From contig CM074193.1 in assembly GCA_037179385.1 (NCBI GenBank), forward strand, positions 5,849,547-5,913,546: a stretch of DNA of 64,000 bases. The letters are read 5' to 3'. This document shows positions 21,240 through 32,790 of this stretch, piece after piece; the first letter of the stretch is position 1; every line of letters begins with the position of its first letter. Position numbers and translations under genes: made by a program. This stretch comes from Holothuria scabra. Lineage: Eukaryota > Echinodermata > Holothuroidea > Aspidochirotida > Holothuriidae. Under the pieces are notes generated by a model. It ran no database searches and was not told where the DNA came from. It was given only the letters and a program-made list of their open reading frames with translations.

Positions 21240-23893
21240 ACACACCCCCCCCCCCCCCCCGCCGCCCCCGTCGGGGAAGGTCGGCGGTTTCGTCGGGGAG
21301 GCCTAAAAATTAAAAAAAAAAAAAAACAATGAAAAAATAATAAAAAAAAAACCCACAAAGACTGAAGTTACTGGATGGGCGATCTAGAACATACTTTTTG
21401 TTTTGAAATGCTATTTTAACCCTTTACTGTTGCGCTCCAATCGGGGCATATTTGCACGCCTCGGGAGTGGGCGGAAAAGCGGACGTAGCACGCCCCGCAC
21501 CAGCCAGGTTATTGACCCCGTGACCTTAAACTATCTCTCTCGTTGTTGTGGCCGAATTTTCGGGTAGCTACTCTCAGTTTCGAGCTCCGCGTGAAACAGG
21601 AAAAATGGGTGGCAGCCGCGCTCTTCGGATGGGTCCAAAAGGACACAAACAACGGTAAAGGGTTAATACATATCGGAATCGATTTTAAATTACTTCTTAC
21701 CTCTGTTTTACCCCATTCTATGTACATTGTCCTATCTCCTCCCCCGTTGGGGAAGGACGGCAATTTTTCGGGGAGGCCTAAACATGAAACGTAAAGGACT
21801 GGAGTTACTGGATAGATGAGCACGATATTTTTCTTTTTGAACTTTTTTTTGTAACGCTATTTTAATGCATATCTGAATCGGTTTTAATCACTTCTTACTA
21901 GCTCTCCTGTCCCTCGTCCCATCTTAAATCCGTGCGCACAAGGTCATGCCTCAGTCGGAGACGGGCTACCCACCCCCTGGTGTTGAAAAAATCCAATTTC
22001 GTCGGGGAGACTTCATCTGCAGACCTACGATGAAAGATGTGGGTCTGTAGTCACTCGGACGTCCTTCTTGATCTTGCTTACTAGAAGACCATATTCTTCA
22101 AAGAAACTTACAATTCCGAATTCTCCTTACAAACGGACTAGGGGTTGTTCATGTGCGTGCAGTACCCAAAGGTCTGCCATCTGGCCTGCCCGGACAGCCG
22201 AATTCTCACAAAGGTAATGAATATCGGCAATGTCGTTTTCAGCTACAAATAATGATAAACAGTGCTGTGAGAAAATCTCCCCATAAGTCTGACTGAAAAT
22301 TTATTTGAAGGCACCTTGTAAGGTGCCATATTTTCAAATACGTTGGGGGCAAAAACATTTATGGTCTTGAGTTCGGGCAGTCACGTTAAAAATTTCATCT
22401 ATTTAGTTACCTTGCAATTGAATTCAACGAAGATTCTTAATACAGTCAAAAACATTTTTGGATGTCTTCAATTCCGTTGCATATCCCCCCCCCCCCCTCC
22501 AAAAAAAAAAAAGAGACAAGACAATTACATCTAATTGTAGCAGTGCCTTTTATCTAGCACTTTTTTGATCATTAGAAAACTGGGGTTTTCTCTAGTGAAG
22601 TGAATTTAGTGAAACTTTCACATAAAGGAAAGCTCGAAATAATGATTGCTTTATTTCTAGTTACAAGTCTGGGAAATGCCATTCCGGCTATCTTAGGGGT
22701 TAGATTTCTTAACAATTTTTTATACGCCCCTCGCTAACTGATGGTGGCGCTTCGCGTAGATACTGTTTTAGTCGAACAGATAACTGAACAGAACAATGCG
22801 TGTTTGTAAATTATTCTTCGTTTTGAGCAGTATTATGAAGTGAAAATAGTTTTATTGCGAAAGAAATCTGAAAGTGAGGACCTATTTAATTCTAGTTACG
22901 AGCAAAGGAAATGCCATTTCATGCTGACGGGGGTTCTCCATTTTTCAAAAAATTTGTGAGCTCAACTTAGATAATCTTTCGGGCAGGATTACATTTTTCG
23001 GACAAAAGAACAATTCTGCCCCTACAAAACTCAGCTGACACGCCCCCGTACGCCCATGACAATAAATAAAATATAAAGCTTCAAATATATGCGAAGCCAC
23101 ATTTTTTCCTCCGGAGAATGCTCCAATATGGTCTGAGGGCCTAAACCTGCATGATGATATTCAGAAACCTCAACAAAACTACAGATCACCCCTACTTGAT
23201 CTTCCTCATAAGAACGTCAGATTCCTTCATAAAGCCCCCAAACCGTCTTTAAATTACAACTTTTCTTTAATATTAGCTTAAGATTGTTAAAAATAGCAAC
23301 ATTTTCCAATTTGGATGGATACTCCGTACAATAAATAACAAAAGCTTAATAACCATATCACTTAATAAAAGAAACCAAATTTTTCATTTTAATCTTACCA
23401 AAAAACCAAATTTTCGTTCATTAAAATCCAAAATATCTCCATCAGAATAAGCTCTTCATTTTGAAAGATTCGTTCAAAAAAGGAAAAACTTTCCGGGCAA
23501 ACTTCTAGTCTATTCTCAAAGCCTTAGTCAGCTAGTAAGTAGGTCTTGCACGAATCAATGCGTAACCCCAAAAGAATTTCAGCTGTCGCACATATAACGT
23601 TTTTGATTTTTCCCTTATGAAGGACACAGATTCTTCAGTAAACACCCAAGAATTTTTATAGTACCAATAAAAGCCAAATTTCTTCCATAAGTTCATTTTT
23701 TACTTAATTAAACTCCAGATTTTTAAGTGTTTGTTAAAAAAGTCCAAACTTTCGGAGCGCTCCGCGCGCCTCAAATTCTCCAAAGTCACGTTCAACTGGG
23801 ACATGACATTGCCTTTGTCGAGGCCTTGAAATTCTGGCCCCCTTGTCGGGGAGCTTGGCTCACCTGTCGGGCAAATCCTGGCGCCACCCCTGG
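21240..23893 (+). mobile_element. Decayed hAT-like element related to 56992-57849, expanded by insertions
   Basis: The poly-C plus GTCGGGGAAGGTCGGCGGTTTCG start (21245-21300) and the run ending CAAATCCTGGCGCCACCCCTGG (about 23872-23893) both match the element at 56992-57849, including the long middle stretch with TCCGGGCAAACTTCTAGTC and GAATTTCAGCTGTCGC. Partial internal copies (21735-21780, 21985-22010) and the TTAA insertion at 21420-21662 make it three times longer. The left terminus is not readable. Confidence 0.6.
21420..21662 (+). mobile_element. TTAA-flanked MITE, family 2 (CCCTTTAC ends), full copy
   Basis: 243 bp with termini CCCTTTACTGTTG and, complemented, CCCTTTACCGTTG, between TTAA at 21416-21419 and 21663-21666. 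It interrupts a repeat whose uninterrupted relative is at about 57170. CCC-starting termini with TTAA are the classic piggyBac pattern. A truncated copy is at 32663. Confidence 0.88.
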
Positions 23894-23939
23894 TCCGGAC
23901 AGATGGGAACCATCCAGAAATTTTACATGAATGCCGGTT

Positions 23940-24640
23940 TTTCAGTACCCTTTTCATCATTTTTTCAGAAGTGTTTGGACTTAACAGGTAGCTGCAACAG
24001 GTCCCTCGATTCAAACTTTTCACCCCCCCCCCGATTTGTCAATCGCTTTAGTTATTCTAATTGGCAAAAGAGGAGATCCAAGGGGTATTCTTCCAATTAT
24101 ACACCAACCTAGGTTAACCAGTGTCGTGAGTGCAAAAATATTGAAAAAGGGATTTAATTAACTGACGATTGTTTACTATTTAAGTATTTTCTGGGTGATG
24201 ACTTGCTTAATCTGTCTGAACATGGCTTCCTGTCAAGTATAGGTTATGTGCTACTTATTTATTGAGCTTTCTTGAAGATATCTCTCTGTCTGATTCTGGT
24301 GACTGGTCACAATGTTGATGTCATTTAAAATATTTCATCAATTATATCAAAAGTTCTCTCATATCATGTATAAATAAGTTTGCTGACGGTACTAAGAAAA
24401 TTTCGCAATAAGGATGATGCCTTACTTCTGCAAAGAGACTTGGATGGGCTATTTTCTTGGTTAAAGACTTTGCAAATGTTTTGTGATGCAAAATAGAGCA
24501 ATGTACTCTATTTTGGTCCTAAAAGGTTCAACAGTATAATATTAACGGGAGAATTTTGAGTAAAATATCTTACGAAAGATGCTGGGTGTTGTTAGTGCAG
24601 TCAAGGGATCTAAGCAGTGTGCAGCCAGGCTGTTGCAAGG
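23940..24640 (+). pseudogene. Old relic of the CR1-like LINE
   Basis: Aligns by eye with 12930-13800: TTTTTCAGAAGTGTTTGGA, CTTAATCTGTCTGAACATGG, TTGAGCTTTCTTGAAGAT, GATGCCTTACTTCTGCA, GATGCTGGGTGTTGTTAGTG. The catalytic middle (from the LDFSKAFDKV region to the PQGSVLGP region) is deleted, and stops and indels occur throughout. It is far older than the copy at 12.9 kb. Confidence 0.8.
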
Positions 24641-25310
24641 GGTAATTAAGAGCGAATGCTCAGTGGAGCGTACAAAAATTATGAATATTCGTATCCCTCA
24701 GACCGCCGGAAATGGAATTTCCCGAGCATACAAGGAAGATCTAGGCAGTTGCTATTTTGAGTTTTCTTTTGCAGAAAACCATTCTTTTCATCCACTATTT
24801 CCGCCTGAAAACTCTCAGTGGAGCGCTACCATTGCCGGCGGGGAGCGTGCAGATTTTTTTTTAATGGGACCTCTCAGACAGTCGAAAATGGCATTTTGTA
24901 GGCGTATATGGGAGGTCTTAGCAGTGACTGTCGCCTTTTTTTAGTTATTGTTTGCAAAAATTTCACTTCAAACCAAAATTCTATTAGGAAGGCTGTCTTA
25001 GCGGAGAGCCACGTGTGGGTTGGCGCGGACCGTACGAAAAAAAATGAAAAATTGGACCCTCAGACCACCGGAAATGGCATTTCACAAGCTTAAAAGAAGG
25101 ATCTAAGCAGTCGCTACTTTGAATTTTTGTTGTCAGAAAACCGTTCACATGAAACCAAAATTCTGTTAGGAAGGCTATCTAAGTGAAACGCCATCATTAG
25201 TTGGTGCGGAGAGAAGACAAAATTTTGAAAAATCTAACTCCTCAAAGAGTCAAAAATGGCACTTCCTAGGCTTATATGGAGGACCTAAGCAGTCGCCCAT
25301 TTTGATCCGA
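24641..25310 (+). repeat. Degenerate tandem array of a dispersed module, about 4 units of 180 bp
   Basis: Units are marked by CCGGAAATGG(C/A)ATTTC near 24715, 24883, 25068 and 25250. Each is followed by AGG/GA-TCTAAGCAGT(C/T)GC and preceded by GCGCGGA(C/G)CGTAC or its variants. The same module occurs singly at about 14735, 20505, 22640, 27805, 31205 and 56745, so this is a local amplification of a dispersed repeat of unknown type. Confidence 0.65.
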
Positions 25311-26405
25311 AAATAAACAGACAAATGTGCAACTACCATTGGACGCAATGGTCTCTAATCTTTTCGGGGGAAAACTTTAAAAAGGAAAGGAAAACATGCT
25401 GATGTATTTAACTCTATTGCGAATCTATTCTTGCCTAAATTCAATATGTATTGAATTGATGAAATTGTTTTTGTGACTGCACGATCCCCCGACGTTAAAG
25501 GATTTTACTTCTATCTGTAACACCTTTTGAAAAAATGTCCTGTTATGAGGTGGGTTTAAATGAATTTTTAGTCTCATGGGAAGATATTTTCACACTGTAC
25601 CATTATAGTATTGAAAAACAAACTGCCCGATTTTCATAACCATTGCCCGAACTTGACTCTAGCAGGCCGGAGAGACGGCAAACTATTGCACCTGAACAAC
25701 CTGAGGCACCTCCCGTACGTCCTTTGAATCAATTTGGCAATTGAAAACGTTCCTAATTTTTCAACCTTCGCCTAAATGTTTTACTATTTCGGGTCAAGTT
25801 TTTGCAAGACTATGAAGTGGGGCTGAGGAAAACCCTTTTTTTTTACAACCGAGGTAGCACACAACGTTTAAAACCACCACAAAACACGTTTTAAAAACGG
25901 TTTGTGGTACCTGGGAATCTATCCTAGTGTGTCTCAAATACAGCAAATATTTGCAAGCGTTTTTATTTTCCATGAAAATTTTATTGGGAATATAGCTTTT
26001 CCTGTTTACTGGCAAAAATTTAAATATATTTAATAATAGGCCATTTGGGGCCTTTCTAACCTCTTTCACTTATATTTCGGCAGGTTCTGTCTTCAACTTT
26101 ACCAAAGTGGCCAACATAGGCTATTTTTTAAGAGAAAAGGTCTTTTTAGTTTCTCCTTAAGAGCCTTGTAATGAAAAAAAAAAAAAAAAAACATCTCATG
26201 CAAAAGTTTTGAGACGGGTCACAATGGCTAGTACCCCAATAAACGAAACAAAAGGGTTTCCACTGTTTACTAATTCTCTGAGGTTTACCGGTACTTAATG
26301 ACAGAATAAAATCTATCGAAATTTGACCTCCGGGGGAGGGGTAAAATGGGTCAAATCCAAAATGATGGCCTAAAAACGTTTTGTTACTGTGAGTCGGTCG
26401 CTTAA
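25311..26405. other. Intergenic sequence
   Basis: No gene or named repeat recognised. The 25794-26069 minus open frame lacks support. An 18 bp A run lies near 26174. Confidence 0.45.
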
Positions 26406-26965
26406 AGGGAAGGTTTAAGCAAAAATTTAATTTTCATATTTGAAAGAGGAACCAAAACTACAAAGTGTGTTGAAAGTTTCATTCAAATCTGACATTTAGT
26501 TCTCGAGCTATCAGCAAATGAAGTCAGTAGATTTGTGTTCCAAAGTGATTTTAAAGGCAGCAGAGCTTATATCACTTCCTCACATTGACAAGGAATGCTT
26601 TGTTTCCGTGTGTTTTATTGAACTGTTGTGTTGACCTTGGAGTAAACTGACATAGGACCTCCCTGTGGGGGATAAAAAGTTTGTAAAGTTCTCATGCTAC
26701 TTAGGCAATCACATTTTAATAATGTGGATTTTTTTAGGAGAAAATCAACTCTAAAGTTTAAAGAAAAACAAAAGACTGTGCACTAATGTGGGGATATGAT
26801 GTGATATGTGCTTGCTTCAAGTTCACTTTTTGTTGAAAATGTGAAAACTTTACGTGCTCATATCTTGAGAACTACACATCGGATTTCAATGCAAATTTCA
26901 CCAAAATGCTTAGAATAAGTACCCCTCTGACATACCAAATCCTGCAATGACCTTAAACCCTTCTT
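26406..26965. mobile_element. TTAA-flanked foldback element, family 3
   Basis: 560 bp between TTAA at 26402-26405 and 26966-26969. Ends are AGGGAAGGTTTAAG and, complemented, AAGAAGGGTTTAAGG. Inner arms also pair: AGTTCTCGAGCTATCAGCA on the left matches the complement of the ATATCTTGAGAACTACACAT region on the right. The arms are imperfect, so it is not recent. Confidence 0.7.
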
Positions 26966-27279
26966 TTAATAAATGTTGTACATTGAGTACCTGCCGTATA
27001 TACACAGTGACCGACTCAAGGTACCAGCGTACTCAAGATACACTACATTGTACAAACAGAACTACACTACGACAGAGCGACAGAATGCTATACTATAAGG
27101 GTCAGTGAGGTGTGGCGGATAGGCTAGGGCAGTGGTGGAGGGTCCATGTGGTCAGGGTAGCCCAAACGCCCTGTGACTTAGTAAAATTGTCTGTCGGTAC
27201 CCCTTTCAGGTTTTTAACATACTCCTTCAACACGCTTGTGCAGGACATTCTCGTCCCCTCTGTCCAAACTCCCTAGCCC

Positions 27280-27410
27280 CGCCTCTGGGTAAGGGTTACT
27301 TTTAGGGGTTAGAAGTAATGGGTTAGGGGCAGGGTCAGGGTAGTAGGGATAAGGGGTAGATTAGGGACAAGACTAGGTTTACCTAACCCTTATCCAGAAA
27401 CCAAGTCCCA
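27280..27410. repeat. Degenerate GGGTTAGGG-like stretch
   Basis: Contains GGGTAAGGGTTAC, GGGGTTAG, GGGTTAGGGGC, GGGTCAGGGTAG and later CCTAACCCTTATCC. It looks like a decayed interstitial telomere-type repeat or simple G-rich sequence; no run of exact TTAGGG units is present. Confidence 0.4.
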
Positions 27411-27739
27411 TTACCAGTGGCGTCACTAGAATTTTGATAAGTTACAAGTTGTTTTTGATTGCCAGATTCACGGGCAGCAGCGACGGATTGCAGGTGTACA
27501 CACAGTAGCACCGCTGCGAGTGAAGGATCAAGAAGCATGTGGGTGCCATAAATATAACTTAACATAAACGTATGAACGACTTACTTAATCGTTTTAACGA
27601 TTTAAAAGGTATTTTTCCATGTGGCACTAATGGGTCTTCTTATCTACAAACTCGTGCTGGAGATCGGTGGCGTATAGGAAGCGATATGAAAGTGGGGGGG
27701 GGGGTGTCAATTTCAGATCATGCACCTCACCCTACCCCA

Positions 27740-28523
27740 CATGGGCGTCCGCAGAAATTTTTATAAGGGGGGGCAAGATCATTCATGGATGATTGAATTG
27801 TGTACACTATCTAAGCGGAGCGCCACCATCAGTTGGCGCGGAGCGTACAAGAAAATTTTCGGCCTTACAAACCCTCCAGATGGCCGGAAACGAAACTTGG
27901 CGAGTGTTCTAAGCTGCATGTACCCAGCCCTGAAACAGGAATTTCATGTCTGTAATTTTCAGATTTTTAGAATTTTCAATGTAAAAAAATTGTTGAAGGG
28001 AATCTGCCTCTCGGTCACGGCCTCGCACGCCTACGCACGATAAAACTTACAACTGTCAAACAGCCTATATAATCCTATGTCCGTTACCTAATTATTAACC
28101 ATGCATAAACCCCCCATATTCACCTTGTATATCCAAGTCACACCTGCGCGTCACCACTTGAGATCAGCACGGGACCAAACCAAGACCAACGCATTCATCA
28201 ATTGTCGGATGCCATATGCACACTACATACCTGACAACTAGCTAGTACAATTTTGGCAGTTTTTACAATTACAAATTTCCAATAGATATCACGAATGATG
28301 GTCCCCAAATTACGATTTCACTATTCAGCATGCTGCACCATCTTCTCTTTTGCTATTCTTGGTCAAATGTCCGCATATTTCACGAGTAAAAACTTACGCT
28401 GTGAGTGAAGGTATTTTGATGATAATTTATTTTTAATTTTTTTTATTTTAATTTTTAATTATTTTTTTCACAAGTTTGATTTTCCAGGGGGAAAGTGCTC
28501 CCCCCCCCTTGCGGACGCCCATG
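27740..28523. mobile_element. hAT-like element, CATGGGCGTCCGCAG family, copy 1
   Basis: 784 bp. The left end CATGGGCGTCCGCAG is matched by the right end TTGCGGACGCCCATG. Perfect 8 bp duplication CTACCCCA at 27732-27739 and 28524-28531. G- or C-rich stretches lie just inside both ends (GGGGGGGCAAGATC; CTCCCCCCCC). It contains a fragment of the dispersed GCGGAGCGCC module near 27815. No transposase is encoded, so it is non-autonomous. Confidence 0.93.
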
Positions 28524-28531
28524 CTACCCCA

Positions 28532-29189
28532 TTGACCAAACGGTACGTATTTCCATGGTAATTTTTTCGCTTTTTTTCCACGAGCAGTCACAATTTTTTA
28601 AAAATAAAAAAATCTGATTTTTTCCTAATTTTGAACACTACTGTAGGCATATAAGCATGATTCCTCCCCACTCATTTTTCACTGCTGGGGATGTCGCTCG
28701 GCAGCCCCTCCCGCTTCCTAAGTTCCTACGCCTATGATGGAGATAAATAAAACCGGAACAAGGCACATTTAGTGACAAGTCTATAAAAACCAGTATAGAC
28801 AAATCCGATTAGCGAGTGTTTTAGTGATTGTAAGCAGCGATTAGTGGGGTCCATCAGCCTTACATCGTCTTCATTTATTGTCTATATGGATTTCGAACCC
28901 TCGTATTCAGTTAAATTGAAGGTTTCAAGATACAATGTAGTGTAAAAACATCCATGATAGAGGTAAGCAAGGAAATTGAAAGATTAAAAGGTGATGGCCG
29001 ACTGAAATCAGACCATCACTTACCGTCCAGATTTGTGTATACTTCGCATTGACTCGAAGCAAAATTTATTGCCGTTTTGGCGTTCCGTGTTTGTTGCATT
29101 TTCTTTGTTGCATGAATATGGAGCAGGATCACTTGTATGGATGTACGTGTGGCGGTGCGTTGCACAGTCACACCAAGTCAAATCTACGA
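28532..29189. other. Intergenic sequence
   Basis: No supported gene. Several overlapping plus frames at 29033-29356 come from repeat-rich sequence and look like nothing known. Confidence 0.45.
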
Positions 29190-29400
29190 CTCTACAGTGC
29201 CGGTGTGGCAGTTTTTTTGGTCCCCTATCCGACGGGACCAAAAACAAAAGGAGTTTACAGTTTTTTCGGTCAGTTCTTTTGGTACTAGGACAAGAAAAGC
29301 TAGTTTTTTTGGTCTGGGGTAGGACAAAAAAGCTAGATGTTTTGGTCCGGGTCTAGTTTTTTTGGTCCCATGAAATAGAAGCTTTTTTGGTCTGCTTCAC
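29190..29400. repeat. Cluster of TTTTTTGGTC motifs
   Basis: Near-identical TTTTTTGGTC words (also TTTTTTCGGTC, CTTTTGGTAC) recur about eight times in 200 bp, along with the complement GGGACCAAAAAC. AAAAAGCTAG recurs between them. This looks like a degenerate short tandem repeat with some inverted copies. Confidence 0.7.
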
Positions 29401-31200
29401 TGATCGATTTTCTACGGTGGCCGAGAGGGGACAACAAAAAAATGGTGACTTTTTGTTTTTGTTCGCATCTCAATTATCTTAGGATTCTGAGTTATTTAGT
29501 CAGAATTCTGAAAAAATTAAAATGCCGACAAAAAAAAATTCACATTTTTTTTTTTTTTTTGGTGGTTCTTTCCCGGCCAAATACTAAAATAACAAATTGT
29601 GTGACCAAATACAAAATATTACAGGACCGCAGTGACGCGATTCAGGCGAATCTTGAACGGATAAAATAATTGTAAGGATAGGGGGGAGGGGGGTGGCGGA
29701 CTAAAATATATCCACATTCTTTTTTTTTACGATGAGACTGTGGCATTGGGGAATTAAATAGGGAACACCAGTTTAAGCAAAACGAGAGAGAACAAGTGGC
29801 GTGCCCCTGATTGATAGGTGACACCCAGGGTTAATTTACCGCCTCTCTTAGTTCACTGAATGAGTGTCATTCTGGTGTGGGGATTAAGGGTGCCGTAGGG
29901 ATACATGAAAGGTACCGGTTCCTGTGCTATCAGAGATTATGGGAACTGATTTATCAGTGTCATTGCCATATTGTCATTCCAAGCTAAAGGTCCTTTTGAA
30001 GCAGCGCATTAAAATATATAAAATTTTCATACCCGCAAGATCCATGGACGTCACCAAGGGAGGGGGGGCGTTGCGAACGACCCTCCTGTGCTTTTTTACA
30101 TAAACGTTGAAAGTATGAAACAAAAGTCGAAAAAGGATTTCTTCTGCCATTGAAAAGTGTAAATTTCTTTTGAAATGTTAAATGCCTAATCTCGCTGCAC
30201 TGCATGTAGATCGAGTCCCCCAGATGACTATTTTACCCCTTAATTTTTGTAAAGAGCCGCCCGATTGCAAGTCCTATTGGATGTATGTAGCTACACCTTT
30301 CTGTAGTATTATGATCATATATTTAATAGTGCTTTTCATGAAATACCTTCAAAATATGTTTTTAAACAGAACAACCATTTTTATTGAAACCATATTAGAT
30401 ATGTTCATCTCTTGAATTCTGTTCATTTTGGGTGAGTAAACTGCTTCATGCCAGCATAGGCTCATTATAAATAAACACTAAAAAGAAAGTGCACCTGCGG
30501 GATATTTCAAATTGACTTAAAATCTCAATGAAGTGGTGGTACCGATATTTAAGGGATAAGTCGCATTTATAATAAATAATAAACCGTCTAGACTCCAAGT
30601 TGGCAAAATTAGGGTCGAGGCGAAGTCGAGTCCATTATGTTGCAAATTTGGAGTCAAGACGGCTTATGAGACAGTAATGATCAGACAAATGTGGTTTATT
30701 CCTACCACTGAAAATGTGTGAAAAACTTTACCTTTATCACTTTCTTTACGTTTATTGACCGTGAGCAGTGAAACAACAGATCTCTGCTCAACCAATCAGA
30801 ATGCAGGATTACCAACAACGGACGGTAGAGCTGGGAGCATTGAAAATTAACTTCCTTTTTCCATGCATACGTATCAAACTGAGTGATGACTAAATCATTT
30901 TTCTAAGTCTCAGCTAATTTCTTTTGTTTTTCCCCCAATTGTTGCTGGGCGTTTTCAATTTTTACCTTTCCATTTCCTCTTTCAATGGAATAAATGACAC
31001 TATTTTCTAGGTCTTGAAGGAGAATAGTTGAAGATAACAACCAAGTGCATTGGTAAAATCGCATTGTGCACAAATTATTGTTCTGTTTTATAGAGCCTAA
31101 TATCTTAAGTAGTGCGCTGTTCATTGCAGATTTGTAGTAGCGTAACCAGAGTTTTTCAGTTGGGGTCTGAGGGGGGGGGGGGGGAAGGGGCAAGCAGGAA
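29401..31200. other. Intergenic, with one inverted repeat
   Basis: No gene supported. At 30583-30669 ACCGTCTAGACTCCAAGTTGG pairs with the complement of AATTTGGAGTCAAGACGGC, an imperfect hairpin that may be a small MITE. A poly-G run is at 31171-31184, just before a fragment of the dispersed GCGGAGCGCC module (31205-31300). Confidence 0.5.
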
Positions 31201-31548
31201 TAACACTTTCTAAGCGGAGCGCCATCATTGGTCGGCGCATAGTGTACAGAGAAAATTTTGGCTAAAAATGCCTCTCAGATTGCGGAAATCGAACTTCTCA
31301 GTGTCTTCGGCCCTGTCAATTTCAGCTAAATATCCCTTATATTTTGAAACACATGGTTGGAAATTTATACTTCCACTATGAATGTTTACTACATGCCAAA
31401 GAGGGACCTGTTTGACAGGTAGAGTCTAAATAGGGTGGTCGGAAAGGTTCTCCACTGCGTCAAAGCGTCGTTTGTTCCTCCGTTTATTGCACCAGCTGGC
31501 CATTTAACTGTTTTATGCTTGGAAATAGTCTTACCATGCATGCTTTAA

Positions 31549-31871
31549 AGGCCCAATTCTCTCACCCCAAACAGTACCAATGCTTCTAACCTTCTTACGT
31601 AAGCCCCTTCCGAAATTGTCTGAAATTCATCTTCATCTAGACACAATCTCAGCCTGCTTTATTGCTTCAGGGTGAGTATGTATGTAATCAAAACACTCTC
31701 GGCGCAGTTAATGCTGTGCAATACAAGCTTTGGTGTCTTGCACTGTTTTGCCCTGTTTTGCTCTGCACTGTTTGAATTAGCAGTCAATCAAAATGCCGAG
31801 CCAATTGAGTCGGAATTTCTGTTACCCCACACAAGAAGTGTAGTTTGGGGTCAGAGGATTGGTCCCTTGAT
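31549..31871 (+). mobile_element. TTAA-flanked MITE, family 1, copy 2
   Basis: Same family as 9653-9942. The left end AGGCCCAATTCTCTCACCCC follows TTAA at 31545-31548. Shared inner blocks are TAACCTTCTTAC, GAAATTCATCTTCATC, AATCAAAACACTCTC and GAGCCAATTGAG. The right end reads TAGTTTGGGGTCAGAGGATTGGTCCC and is followed within a few bases by TTAA (31872-31875), so the right terminus has a small change. Confidence 0.85.
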
Positions 31872-31875
31872 TTAA

Positions 31876-32662
31876 ACTACGAAAATCTAAAAGCTGCACA
31901 TCAATTATGTTTAATTAATCACACACATGTCAAGAAAAACAAATGCAAAATTTCTCAGTTGAATGACTCATGGTTTTTATTTGTATAAAGTTTGATTTAT
32001 GCCTAATCAAAATCATGATTTGCCACTCTAAGTTCCCATTGAAATTGCTATTGTATGGAGACCTTAAAGGGGGGGGGGGGGGATTTGCTTGCTTTTAAAA
32101 TCAACTGTATGCTTTTACTCTCTTGTTTTGGTCTTGACTTTTGCCCAGTAAAGAAATAAAACCAGGGCTATTTCTTTCTGTTTTAAGAAAAAAATATATT
32201 AGTAGGAACAAAACAAAGAAAATTTTAGTAACTACTGTACAATATCTTAACTCATTTGTAAAACGTCTACTCCCACCCTACCCCACACAGCACACACATG
32301 CATAAAACATGTCTATGGCTAGGCTAGCTACAATCCTCGACAAAAATACATGGGACCAGGGAGTTGCAAGTCCCTGATGGGACAAACCCCGATCCCGTAT
32401 CAAGGTTAAAGTTTCAGGACGCCTTGGGCTGCCACAAGATTGAATGGGGGCGTGATGGGGGGTAATGATCCGTTCATTGCCTGTTTTGCTTGTTTTTCCC
32501 ACCTTTTTTGTCGAGGATTGTTGCTTAATACAAGTTAAGTGACAATTTCTTGTGTTTGGAGACGCACAGAAAAATTAATGAATGAAAATGGTTAGGCGGT
32601 GGCATTTTCTAAAACTACGCATGCAGTCCCTGGTTTCAATTTTGAATTTTAGGCGTTCTTAA
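31876..32662. other. Intergenic sequence
   Basis: No supported gene. Poly-G run at 32069-32082. The 32278-32502 minus frame is unremarkable. Confidence 0.45.
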
Positions 32663-32790
32663 CCCTTTACCGTTGTGCTCCATTCGGGGCATATTTGCGG
32701 ACGTAGCACGCCCCTCATCAGCTTCCGTAGGCTATTGACCCCGTGACTTTAAACTATTGTCTCTCTCTCGTTGTTGTGGCCGAATTTTCA
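32663..32790 (+). mobile_element. TTAA MITE, family 2, right-truncated copy
   Basis: Starts CCCTTTACCGTTG after TTAA (32659-32662) and follows the full copy at 21420 through CGGGGCATATTTGC, GGACGTAGCACGCCCC, TATTGACCCCGTGAC and GTTGTTGTGGCCGAATTTTC. It then stops matching; the right end is missing. Confidence 0.8.

Noticed and set aside
27280..27410. True telomere or chromosome-fusion scar
   Set aside because: No consecutive exact TTAGGG units; only G-rich degenerate words.
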